Source of the DNA: an uncultured Collinsella sp.
Lineage (GTDB): Bacteria; Actinomycetota; Coriobacteriia; Coriobacteriales; Coriobacteriaceae
Assembly (NCBI GenBank): GCA_900543275.1
Contig: UQQL01000088.1
Coordinates: forward strand, 1-6,168
Length of the DNA: 6,168 nucleotides
Direction of reading: 5' to 3'
Part shown: positions 1-5,640 of the stretch, in pieces
How positions within the stretch are numbered: position 1 is the first letter of the stretch
How the letters are laid out: every line of letters starts with the position of its first letter
Made by a program: the position numbers and the translations under genes
The notes under the pieces: model-generated
Told to the model about the DNA's origin: nothing
What the model saw: only the letters and a program-made list of their open reading frames with translations
Database searches by the model: none

Positions 1-14
1 ATACTCATGGAAAA

Positions 15-47
15 CCTCCCATTTCCCGATGTCCAAGAAATGGGAGG
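15..47 (-). terminator. Rho-independent terminator of the DeoR-family gene
   Basis: A perfect 11-bp inverted repeat (CCTCCCATTTC at 15-25, GAAATGGGAGG at 37-47) encloses an 11-base loop. Read on the minus strand, the stem is followed at once by TTTT. It lies about 30 bases beyond the regulator's stop codon at 80-82, the expected place for its terminator. The T-run is short, so termination efficiency is uncertain. Confidence 0.7.
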
Positions 48-79
48 CAGTTCACAGGCACCTTTGTGGTGGTTTTTGT

Positions 80-883
80 TTAAGCGCCGGCGATGATGAG
101 GCTCGGGCGGGCGTCGTCGGCGGTCTCGGCGATAGAGGTGGCAACGGCATCGTCAGGGTCACGGTCCATCACGATGGCGTTGACGTCGGTCAGCTCGGCA
201 AAGCGGTACATGCCCCGTCCGTTGACCTTGCTGGCGTCCATGAGGGCCACGCTTTGGCGGGCGGCGCCAATCATGGCCGTTTTGGTCTCGGCCATCTGGG
301 GAAAGTCGGTGGTAAAGCCGCAGCGGGGGACGAAGGCGCCGGGGCACATGACGGCAAGGTCGGCGTGAACCACCTGCAGTGCCTGCATGGTAAGTGGGCC
401 GTACAGATAGCGATGGCCTTTGCGCAGTGCCCCGCCCAGCATGACGACATCGACCGAGGGCATGCTCTCGTCGATGTAATCGGCAATGGTAATGTCGGCC
501 GTGATGACGGTGATGCCGTCGCGCTGGTCGAGGAGCCGAACGAACTCGAGTGCCGTGGTGCCGGAGTCGACAAGCACCGTGTCGCCGTCGTTAACAAGCC
601 TGATAGCGCTTTGGGCAATGGCTTGCTTGGCGGCAACGTTGACGTTGATGCGGCGATCCTGCGTGGAGACGGTTAGGCGTTTGTGGAGCGACACGGCGCC
701 GCCGTGCGTGCGGCGCAACTTGCCGGACTCGGCTAGCGCGTCCAGGTCGGCGCGGGCGGTGACGGAGGATACGCCAAAGGTCTGGGCGATTTCTGCCACC
801 TGCACAGAGGCGTTATGTTCAAGCATCTCCATGATGGCGGCGCGTCGCTCATCGGCGAAAGCTCGGGTTGTTGCGTGGGCCAT
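80..883 (-). CDS. DeoR-family transcriptional regulator (sugar-phosphate sensing)
   Basis: This 267-residue cytoplasmic DNA-binding regulator has the usual DeoR-family length (about 250-270). An N-terminal winged helix-turn-helix spans residues 12-65, with the recognition-helix pattern GVSSVTARADLDAL and the wing RRTHGGAV. The C-terminal DeoRC effector domain shows the hallmarks VDSGTT (105-110), the VVMLGG strand (146-151), and KTAMIGAA...ALMDASK (201-219). In this family that domain has a ribose-isomerase-like fold and binds a phosphorylated sugar, which releases the protein from its operator. The ATG at 883 is preceded by GGAG five bases upstream. The gene is divergent from the ketose-bisphosphate aldolase at 1219, which makes the aldolase its likely target, probably along with itself (inference). 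GatR/AgaR-type and FruR/GlpR-type assignments are both possible; the true effector cannot be read from sequence. Confidence 0.93.
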   Translation of the reverse strand: MAHATTRAFADERRAAIMEMLEHNASVQVAEIAQTFGVSSVTARADLDALAESGKLRRTHGGAVSLHKRLTVSTQDRRINVNVAAKQAIAQSAIRLVNDGDTVLVDSGTTALEFVRLLDQRDGITVITADITIADYIDESMPSVDVVMLGGALRKGHRYLYGPLTMQALQVVHADLAVMCPGAFVPRCGFTTDFPQMAETKTAMIGAARQSVALMDASKVNGRGMYRFAELTDVNAIVMDRDPDDAVATSIAETADDARPSLIIAGA

Positions 884-1218
884 AGCTGCTCCATCCTCAA
901 CCTAAATTTGCAGGAATTGTGTTGAGTCTATTTTCGTTCATTTTCTTTTTGAGCAAGTAAACGCCTTTCGATTACTTATCTTTTCTATAAAAGAAAGATG
1001 ATTCGCTTGAAAACGGTAATGTCGGATAGGGGAATTTAGCCTGAATCCCTTCCGTTTGCTTTTCAAAAACGAGCGTTTTGGCCTGCGTGCTCGTGATATC
1101 TCGTGCATGCGACAGATGCGATTTTCATACAATGGGCGCAGCAAAACGCAAGGTAAAACGCCTTGCGGACACGTACGCCCGATGTCCAGATGCGGGCGAG
1201 GGAGAGGAGCAAACGCTC
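884..1218. promoter_or_regulatory. Divergent regulatory region between DeoR regulator and aldolase
   Basis: This 335-base gap is AT-rich from about 900 to 1070 and contains no credible gene. For the aldolase, a -10-like TACAAT sits at 1128-1133 without a good -35, which suggests either activator help or a different promoter. An mRNA from there would have a leader of about 80 bases containing a perfect 7-bp hairpin (CGCAAGG 1147-1153, CCTTGCG 1161-1167) with no U-run after it, so it may stabilise the 5' end rather than terminate. The aldolase ribosome site is GGAGAGGAG at 1201-1209. An imperfect AT-rich inverted repeat lies at 978-999 (ATCTTT ... AAAGAT). Promoter positions are guesses; the ribosome site is solid. 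Confidence 0.45.
932..1064 (+). promoter_or_regulatory. Candidate DeoR-type operator: three TTTCG-type repeats
   Basis: Three degenerate, same-direction T-rich repeats occur at 932-949 (TTTCGTTCATTTTCTTTT), 966-984 (TTTCGATTACTTATCTTTT) and 1050-1064 (TTCCGTTTGCTTTTC). The first two start 34 bases apart, roughly three helical turns. T-rich direct repeats with a TTTCG core are the kind of site known for DeoR-family regulators of sugar operons, and these lie between the regulator and its likely target. Some of the resemblance could come simply from the AT-richness of the region. Confidence 0.4.
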
Positions 1219-2076
1219 ATGGCACTTGTTACCACCGAAAAGATGCTCAAGGACGCTCAGGCCGGCCACTACGCCGTCGGCGCGTTCAACGTCGAGAACC
1301 TCGAGTTTGTTATGGCTGTTCTGGCCGCTGCCGAGGAGACCAAGTCCCCCGTCATCATGCAGACCACCCCGGGCACCATCAAGACCGCTGGTCTGGACTA
1401 CTTCTACGGCATGGTCAAGGCTGCTGCCGAGCGCGCTTCCGTGCCCGTTGCCCTGCACCTCGATCACGGCGACGGCTATGACCGCTGCATGCAGGCTTTC
1501 CGCACTGGCTACACCTCTGTCATGATCGACGGTTCGCACGAGTCCTTCGAGGACAACATCGCCCTGACCAAGTCCGTCGCCGATGCTGGCCGCGCCATGG
1601 GCGTGCCCGTCGAGGCTGAGCTTGGCAAGGTTGGCGGCAAGGAGGACGACGGTCCCGCGGTTGAGGGCGAGAGCCCCTACACCGATCCTGCCGAGGCCAA
1701 GGAGTTCGTCGAGCGTACCGGCTGCACTTCCCTCGCAATTGGCGTTGGCACCAGCCACGGTGTGTACACGAGCGATCCGCACATCGAGCAGTCCGTGGTC
1801 AAGGCCATCCGCGACGCCGTCGACGTGCCGCTGGTTCTGCACGGCACCTCCGGTGTGCCCGATGAGCAGGTTGCCGAGGCCGTGAAGAACGGCATCTGCA
1901 AGGTTAACTACGCTACCGAGCTGCGTCAGGCCTACACCAAGGGCTTCATGGCCTACATGGCCGAGAACCCCGCCTGCTTCGATCCCAAGAAGCCGGCCAA
2001 GGAGGGCATGCGTGAGATCACCGAGCTGGTTAAGATCCGCATGACCAACCTCAACTCCGTGGGCAAAGCAGAGTAA
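1219..2076 (+). CDS. fba: Class II ketose-bisphosphate aldolase (fructose- or tagatose-1,6-bisphosphate)
   Basis: This 285-residue zinc-dependent aldolase cleaves a ketose 1,6-bisphosphate into dihydroxyacetone phosphate and glyceraldehyde 3-phosphate in the cytoplasm. Visible motifs are HLDHGD (80-85) with catalytic Asp82 and zinc ligand His83, EAELGKVGGKEDD (132-144), zinc ligands His180 (GTSHG) and His208 (LHGTSG), and the phosphate-binding end KVNYATE. The length and residue register match GatY/KbaY tagatose-bisphosphate aldolases as I recall them, and TPGTIKTAG resembles that group too. Codon use is strongly optimised, as expected for a highly expressed glycolytic enzyme, so substrate preference is open. 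I chose the ATG at 1219 because GGAGAGGAG lies nine bases upstream and homologues begin this way; the frame remains open upstream to an ATG at 1078, but those 47 residues look non-coding. The gene ends before the bidirectional terminator at 2151-2193. Confidence 0.95.
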   Translation: MALVTTEKMLKDAQAGHYAVGAFNVENLEFVMAVLAAAEETKSPVIMQTTPGTIKTAGLDYFYGMVKAAAERASVPVALHLDHGDGYDRCMQAFRTGYTSVMIDGSHESFEDNIALTKSVADAGRAMGVPVEAELGKVGGKEDDGPAVEGESPYTDPAEAKEFVERTGCTSLAIGVGTSHGVYTSDPHIEQSVVKAIRDAVDVPLVLHGTSGVPDEQVAEAVKNGICKVNYATELRQAYTKGFMAYMAENPACFDPKKPAKEGMREITELVKIRMTNLNSVGKAE

Positions 2077-2110
2077 CAGCAAGGGTACTCCGACTCAAAA
2101 TAGATCCCGT

Positions 2111-2233
2111 GGAGGGATGAGGGCTTAGTTCACCAATCGTCCTCGGGCATGCAAAAAGCCTCGCTGCGCACTTCGTGCGGCGAGGCTTTTTGCCCCCTGC
2201 GGAAAGATTGGGGAACTAAGCCCTCATCCCTCC
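2111..2233. repeat. Long nested inverted repeat around the terminator
   Basis: The 28-base arm at 2111-2138 and the arm at 2206-2233 are inverted copies of each other with one mismatch. They frame the terminator hairpin at 2151-2193. The whole is a symmetrical element of about 123 bases that could fold into one extended cruciform or RNA stem. The right arm also belongs to the direct repeat at 2197-2281. Confidence 0.85.
2151..2193. terminator. Bidirectional Rho-independent terminator
   Basis: A perfect 14-bp inverted repeat (GCAAAAAGCCTCGC at 2151-2164, GCGAGGCTTTTTGC at 2180-2193) continues, after a small bulge, into an inner GCAC/GTGC stem closed by a TTC loop. An A-run flanks the left of the GC core and a T-run the right, so it can end transcripts from both sides: the aldolase from the left and the HAD phosphatase gene from the right. 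Confidence 0.9.
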
Positions 2234-2382
2234 CAAGTTGACCTACTCGAGGTCGTCGCCCTTGTGGCGTTAGGTCTGAAAATAATAAGAAGCCTTCGCG
2301 CTGCGGAATGATTTTGGAAACTAAGTACGGGGACCCGCCCAAGCCGTCCTGCTCAATCGCCCTTGTGGCGTTGGGGCTGAAA
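2197..2382. repeat. Two imperfect direct copies of an 82-85-base intergenic repeat
   Basis: Unit 1 (2197-2281) and unit 2 (2301-2382) both begin CTGCGGAA, share a GGAA(A)CTAAG block and a CCCAAG block, and end with a 26-base block (2256-2281 and 2357-2382) that differs at only two positions. That end block holds a small CGCC/GGCG hairpin. The middle is diverged. With the inverted arm at 2111-2138, at least three copies of part of this sequence surround the terminator. There is no coding sequence from 2077 to 2398. Confidence 0.7.
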
Positions 2383-2398
2383 GGGTGGGACGCGTGGG

Positions 2399-3022
2399 TT
2401 ATTTGGTTGTTAGGGTTAGTAGGTCGTTGGGGGTTTTGAGGTTGTAGGTGGCGTTTGGGATATCTTGGTGTGATCCCCATGCTGCTCGGGCAAAACTGAC
2501 CCCTGCTGAAGTTGCGCATTGTTCGTCGTAGACGGTGTCGCCAACGTAGACGACGTTGCCAGGATTCGCGCCCGCACGTCGGAGATATTCGAGCATGGGT
2601 GCGGGTGCGGGTTTATGTTCGGTTGTGTCTTCGACAAGGATGATGTGCTCAAAATACTTATCGAAACCAAGGGGTGCAATTTCTTTTGCGTATTCGTCGC
2701 GCGCACGTGAGGAGACGATGCCAAGTTTGCAGCCGCTATCGGCGAGTGTTGCGATGACTTCAAGCAAACCTGGAAACACGCTGATGGTGCTTTTAAAGCT
2801 GGCGGCAACTTGGCACCAGCGATCCAACGTTGCCTGCGAGTAGATCCCAAGTTTCTCAAGGGCGTTCTTGCCGGGTATGCCGAGGGCAAATTCAAGCTCG
2901 TGTCGGGGGAGCGTTTTGCCGGTTTCTTCTTGGATAATCTGGCCAAGCGATGACAGAACGCTTTCTTCTGTATCTGCCAATGTCCCATCAACGTCAAACA
3001 CGATATAGTCAAAGTACTTCAT
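2399..3022 (-). CDS. HAD-superfamily phosphatase (phosphoglycolate phosphatase/PpaX-like)
   Basis: This 207-residue cytoplasmic hydrolase has the four HAD motifs: motif I DVDGT (10-14; nucleophile Asp10, general acid Asp12), motif II Ser104 in IVSSR, motif III Lys137 in EHKPAPAP, and motif IV VGDTVYDEQ (160-168; Asp162 and Asp166 for Mg2+). The helical cap between motifs I and II (about 15-85) is the small alpha-helical type of the phosphoglycolate phosphatase/PpaX/beta-phosphoglucomutase group. The conserved Lys before PAP is typical there. Substrate cannot be inferred; phosphoglycolate, pyrophosphate or a sugar phosphate are all possible. The ATG at 3022 has AGGAG seven bases upstream. The gene begins 56 bases after the AraC-type regulator's stop, with no terminator between, so the two may share a transcript. 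The A+T-rich codons are less biased than in the aldolase, suggesting modest expression. Confidence 0.9.
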   Translation of the reverse strand: MKYFDYIVFDVDGTLADTEESVLSSLGQIIQEETGKTLPRHELEFALGIPGKNALEKLGIYSQATLDRWCQVAASFKSTISVFPGLLEVIATLADSGCKLGIVSSRARDEYAKEIAPLGFDKYFEHIILVEDTTEHKPAPAPMLEYLRRAGANPGNVVYVGDTVYDEQCATSAGVSFARAAWGSHQDIPNATYNLKTPNDLLTLTTK

Positions 3023-3078
3023 ATAGTAGCTCCTATCCGTTGTTTGCCTGCAAGTTTGATGCAGTGACAGAAGAAGGG

Positions 3079-4017
3079 CTAGCGGGATTTCTGCCTGGTA
3101 CTATCGAGATTCTGCCTCGCTGCTCGATAGCTCGAAGGAGTGCATCCCATTTGTTCTTTAAATACCTGGCCAAGATGGCTTGCTGTCGCAAAGCCGCATT
3201 GGCGCGCGACTGTCTGGACCGTTCGCGTGGTGTGTGCCAAAAGTTCGCAAGCACGGTTTACGCGGTATGCGCGCAGATATGCCGCCGGGGTCGTTCCTGC
3301 GCAAGCTTCGATAATGCGGTAACACTCTCTTTCGCTTACGCCGGCTACAGATGCCATCTGGGGCACATCTATAGCGGCTGCATAGTTTGCGCGGATATAG
3401 TCCAGGATTGCCTTGAACTGTACGTCGCGGTTGGTCATCCAAGAGGCGTTGTCGGAGGAAAAGAGCGGTTCGGCCTTGGCGTAAATCTGAATCCAGAGCT
3501 CTGACAAGCTATTCCGAAGCGCCATCTCGTTCTGCGGCCGTTGAAGGTCGTGGTTAAAGGAACTCTTTAGCAAATCGATAAAGGGCATATCGTCGGGGTT
3601 GGTGGGCGACCATTTGAGCACATCGACGCCTCGACATTGCAGCAAAGGATTGATATAGCGCTTTTGAAGGCGTCCCGCGGGATCGCCGAGCATCGACGGC
3701 TGAAAGATATGTAACATTTGAATGGCTGGTGCCGAATTGGGTGATTGCAGCGTGCTGTGCAAAACGCCGCCGTTGATAAAGCCGGCGGACCCTTCCTCAA
3801 AGCGTACGTGCTCATGAGCCGCGTGCGTTCGATAGTCAATCGCTCCCTGCTCCATGTAGAAAAGCTCAACTTCGGAATGCCAGTGCCAGGGGACGGAATT
3901 GCCCGGATAGCGAGCGAATTCTGCGCGTTCGGCAATATAGGGCCAGTCTTCGGCGGTCTCGGGAAACGCTTCCTCGCGTCCTCCGCGGTGCAATTCTATG
4001 TGATCCATGTTTCGCAT
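3079..4017 (-). CDS. AraC-family transcriptional regulator with cupin sensor domain
   Basis: This 312-residue regulator has an N-terminal cupin-type ligand-binding domain (about 25-115) with the motif PWHWHSEVELFYMEQG (43-58). The C-terminal AraC DNA-binding domain (about 200-302) contains two helix-turn-helix motifs: VPQMASVAGVSERECYRIIE (218-237) and a second around 266-291 with ARQCGFATASHLGQVFKEQ, followed by the family signature GCTPSSYR (291-298). Such proteins usually activate sugar-uptake or catabolic genes upon binding a sugar. No sugar operon is visible here; the following HAD phosphatase is the only gene that may share its transcript. The start is uncertain: ATG at 4017 and in-frame ATG at 4008 both lack a clear ribosome site. 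A TATACT element six bases before 4017 would make a transcript starting at the ATG itself. Confidence 0.92.
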   Translation of the reverse strand: MRNMDHIELHRGGREEAFPETAEDWPYIAERAEFARYPGNSVPWHWHSEVELFYMEQGAIDYRTHAAHEHVRFEEGSAGFINGGVLHSTLQSPNSAPAIQMLHIFQPSMLGDPAGRLQKRYINPLLQCRGVDVLKWSPTNPDDMPFIDLLKSSFNHDLQRPQNEMALRNSLSELWIQIYAKAEPLFSSDNASWMTNRDVQFKAILDYIRANYAAAIDVPQMASVAGVSERECYRIIEACAGTTPAAYLRAYRVNRACELLAHTTRTVQTVARQCGFATASHLGQVFKEQMGCTPSSYRAARQNLDSTRQKSR

Positions 4018-4036
4018 GGCATCAGTATAAAGCGCG
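4018..4036 (-). promoter_or_regulatory. Candidate promoter for AraC-family gene, possibly leaderless
   Basis: On the minus strand, TATACT (4024-4029) matches five of six bases of the consensus -10 and is separated from the ATG at 4017 by only six bases. The expected transcription start is therefore at or next to the A of ATG. No Shine-Dalgarno sequence is seen. No good -35 lies 16-18 bases upstream. Confidence 0.4.
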
Positions 4037-4042
4037 ATGGGC

Positions 4043-4252
4043 TTAGATTGCTCTTGCTTGTTCGGGGAACGCCTTGTCTAGGCATGCTTGGAGCTTTTCG
4101 AAGGATGCTCGTAAGTTGAGGCTCTGATCGGCTGAGCGCTTGGTTTTTGTGGTGGGGGAGTCGAGGAGACCGTTTCTCTGTGTCGGGGGGAAGGAGAAAA
4201 GGTTTGCATGTTTTAGGGATGGCTGCTGTGTTGCGTCATTGGAAGAATGCAT
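4043..4252 (-). CDS. Hypothetical small protein or gene remnant (69 residues)
   Basis: I do not recognise this. The ATG at 4252 has an unusually good GAGGAGG ribosome site ten bases upstream. The first 45 residues are Ser/Thr/Pro/Gln-rich and look disordered. The last 22 (ASFEKLQACLDKAFPEQARA) look like one amphipathic helix. No signal peptide or membrane segment is visible. Codons are mixed, with several that are rare in the neighbouring genes (AGA, CTA, TTA, CGA), which argues against a well-expressed native gene. It ends 25 bases before the AraC-type gene and would overlap that gene's upstream control region. It may be real, or an eroded piece of something larger (see the start-less frame at 4255-4449). 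Confidence 0.25.
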   Translation of the reverse strand: MHSSNDATQQPSLKHANLFSFPPTQRNGLLDSPTTKTKRSADQSLNLRASFEKLQACLDKAFPEQARAI

Positions 4253-4505
4253 GCTTATGCGGCCTCCTCGATGTCCACCAAAAGGTTGCGCTCGGGGTTT
4301 GCTGCTAGGTCCCGTGCGCTGGCAGTATTATGCCGCGGCTGCCGCAAAGAAGCGCTAAAGAAAGGCTTAACCTGGTTTGGTGTTACGATGAAACTGCAGG
4401 TCAGAGGTATCGAGTAACACTCTTGAAAGGTTTTGAGCTTAAGGGCTTTCTAAGGTTTGTGACGTGGATGTGGCGCGGACGTGCGGAGCGTGTGAATGCT
4501 CGCTG
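4253..4505. other. Gene-poor interval downstream of NUDIX-Vsr gene
   Basis: No confident gene or terminator is seen. On the minus strand, a stop-free frame runs from 4449 down to a TAA at 4255-4257 and ends in a protein-like stretch (SARDLAANPERNLLVDIEEA), but it has no ATG and no ribosome site. A purine-rich GAGGAGG near its end serves the small ORF at 4252. No terminator for the NUDIX-Vsr gene (stop at 4506) is evident, so its transcript may continue through here. Confidence 0.4.
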
Positions 4506-5492
4506 TTAGCGCTGCGGCTCTGTGGCGCGCACCTGCTCGATGACCTTTTCCATCGTGGCGTCGATGCGGTCTTTTTTGAGTTCGCATTCCCAGATGGTTA
4601 TGGGCGTCCAGCCCATTTGAGTGAGCGCTGCCACAGCAGCACGGTCGCGCTCGACGTTGCGACGGAACTTTGCCTCCCAAAACTCAACGTTGCGCTTGGG
4701 CTGGCTTGGGTTGCACTTGGGGCAGCGGTGCCAAAAGCAACCGTTGACGAAGATGGCGATCTTGCGGCCGGGGAAGGCGATGTCGGGCTTGCCGGGTACC
4801 TTCCATTCCAAACGATAGCCCGTAAGGCCCGCGGCCCGTAGGCGCTGACGTACGAGCAGCTCGGGCTTGGTGTTGGCGCGCTTGTTGCCCTTCATGGACT
4901 TTTTGATGGCGGCGCGACGGCGGACCAGTTCGCGCTCGTCAGCGGAGAGGTCCGAGGTATCGATGCCGTCGAGCAGACCGGGCTTGGGACGCTTTTTGCT
5001 GCGGCGTTTAGGTGCGCGCTTGGGTTTGGCGGAGGGTTTGTCGGCTGTGTTGGGCGCGGCGTCATCGGCAGAGCTTGTCTCAAGCCGATCTTCCTTCAAC
5101 TCAATCAGAGCATCGATAAGCCCTTTGTCGGCGGGCATCCACTCCACCGTGGCAAGCGAGGTACGCGGAATCCAGCAGATATCGAGTTGGTGGTCATGCT
5201 TCTGGGGTTCATCGGATTCATCGGCTAGCGAGCAGTAGTAGCACTCCATGGAGAGATGGAAATCGGGGTAGTCATACTCAACGGTGTAGAAGTCACGCAG
5301 GTTGGTGACCTTCACCTGCAGCTCTTCCATGAGCTCGCGGCGCACGGCGTCTTCTGGCGTCTCGCCGCGCATGAGCTTGCCACCGGGGAACTCCCAAAGT
5401 CCCTGCATGTCGCCGTAGCCGCGCTGCACGGCCAGCAGCTCGTCGGATCCTTCCTTGCGAATGATCCCAGCGGCAACATGAACAGTCTTCAA
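4506..5492 (-). CDS. NUDIX hydrolase–Vsr mismatch endonuclease fusion protein
   Basis: This 328-residue protein has two enzyme domains. Residues 1-133 are a MutT/NudG-like NUDIX hydrolase with WEFPGGK (33-39) and a Nudix box from Gly38 to Val60 (Glu44, RELMEE 52-57); the usual Gly before the last residue is Gln59. This family hydrolyses damaged or modified nucleoside triphosphates. Residues 134-177 form a linker with a Lys/Arg/Pro-rich run (152-171). Residues 178-315 match Vsr, the endonuclease that nicks beside T:G mismatches left by 5-methylcytosine deamination: TKPE (208-211), GKPD with catalytic Asp237, GCFWHRCPKC (251-260; His255 and probable zinc cysteines), FWEAKFRRNVERD (271-283), WEC (301-303). 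I chose TTG at 5492 (AGAGGA seven bases upstream); the frame stays open to 6059 but that part is antisense to the ABC gene. No DNA methyltransferase is in view. Confidence 0.85.
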   Translation of the reverse strand: MKTVHVAAGIIRKEGSDELLAVQRGYGDMQGLWEFPGGKLMRGETPEDAVRRELMEELQVKVTNLRDFYTVEYDYPDFHLSMECYYCSLADESDEPQKHDHQLDICWIPRTSLATVEWMPADKGLIDALIELKEDRLETSSADDAAPNTADKPSAKPKRAPKRRSKKRPKPGLLDGIDTSDLSADERELVRRRAAIKKSMKGNKRANTKPELLVRQRLRAAGLTGYRLEWKVPGKPDIAFPGRKIAIFVNGCFWHRCPKCNPSQPKRNVEFWEAKFRRNVERDRAAVAALTQMGWTPITIWECELKKDRIDATMEKVIEQVRATEPQR

Positions 5493-5534
5493 CAGGAGTC
5501 CTCTCTCAACATCAACACGTGACAGGCTAGCTAT

Positions 5535-5567
5535 CCTTACCTTACGCAACGGTAAGGCAAGCGTAAG
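5535..5567. promoter_or_regulatory. MerR-like dyad within candidate promoter of the NUDIX-Vsr gene
   Basis: Four CTTAC/GTAAG half-sites lie within 33 bases. The best symmetric pair is the 18-bp dyad CCTTAC-GCAACG-GTAAGG (5540-5557). Two further inverted pairs overlap it: CCTTACC 5535-5541 with GGTAAGG 5551-5557, and CTTACGC 5541-5547 with GCGTAAG 5561-5567. On the minus strand a -35-like TTGCCT (5555-5560) overlaps one end, and a weak -10, GATAGC, follows after 19 bases, the long spacer typical of MerR-activated promoters. No MerR gene is in the window. Confidence 0.45.
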
Positions 5568-5592
5568 CCATATCGATGGTAGCCGACTCGGC

Positions 5593-5630
5593 TTCTTGCG
5601 ACTATAGATGCCGTAGACTAATCGCAAGAA
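5593..5630. promoter_or_regulatory. Perfect 9-bp inverted repeat flanking ABC-gene promoter
   Basis: TTCTTGCGA (5593-5601) and TCGCAAGAA (5622-5630) are exact inverted copies with 20 bases between them. A -10-like TAGACT (5614-5619) and another, TATAGA (5603-5608), lie between the arms, and the right arm runs directly into the AAAGGA ribosome site (5629-5634). It could be an operator for a repressor or response regulator, or an RNA hairpin that hides the ribosome site if transcription starts upstream. Confidence 0.45.
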
Positions 5631-5640
5631 AGGACTCGGT

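Noticed and set aside
29..676. 215-codon plus-strand frame over the DeoR gene
   Set aside because: It is Gly/His/Val-rich, antisense to a well-supported regulator, and has no ribosome site.
1078..1218. 47-residue N-terminal extension of the aldolase
   Set aside because: Homologues start at the MALVTTEKML-like position, where GGAGAGGAG is correctly spaced; the extension reads like untranslated leader.
1063..2082. Long (339-codon) open frame antisense to the aldolase
   Set aside because: It is a shadow of a GC-rich, codon-biased gene; the Gly/Leu/His-rich translation has no domain.
2151..2193. CRISPR or tRNA-like structure at the strong hairpin
   Set aside because: There are no regularly spaced repeats and no cloverleaf; the A-run/T-run stem is a terminator.
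2130..2519. 129-codon minus-strand frame through the repeat region
   Set aside because: It crosses a terminator hairpin and the repeat copies and overlaps the end of the HAD gene in another frame; not credible as a protein.
3023..3078. Small hairpin (CTGCA/TGCAG) between AraC and HAD genes as a terminator
   Set aside because: The stem is only 5 bp and no T-run follows on the minus strand.
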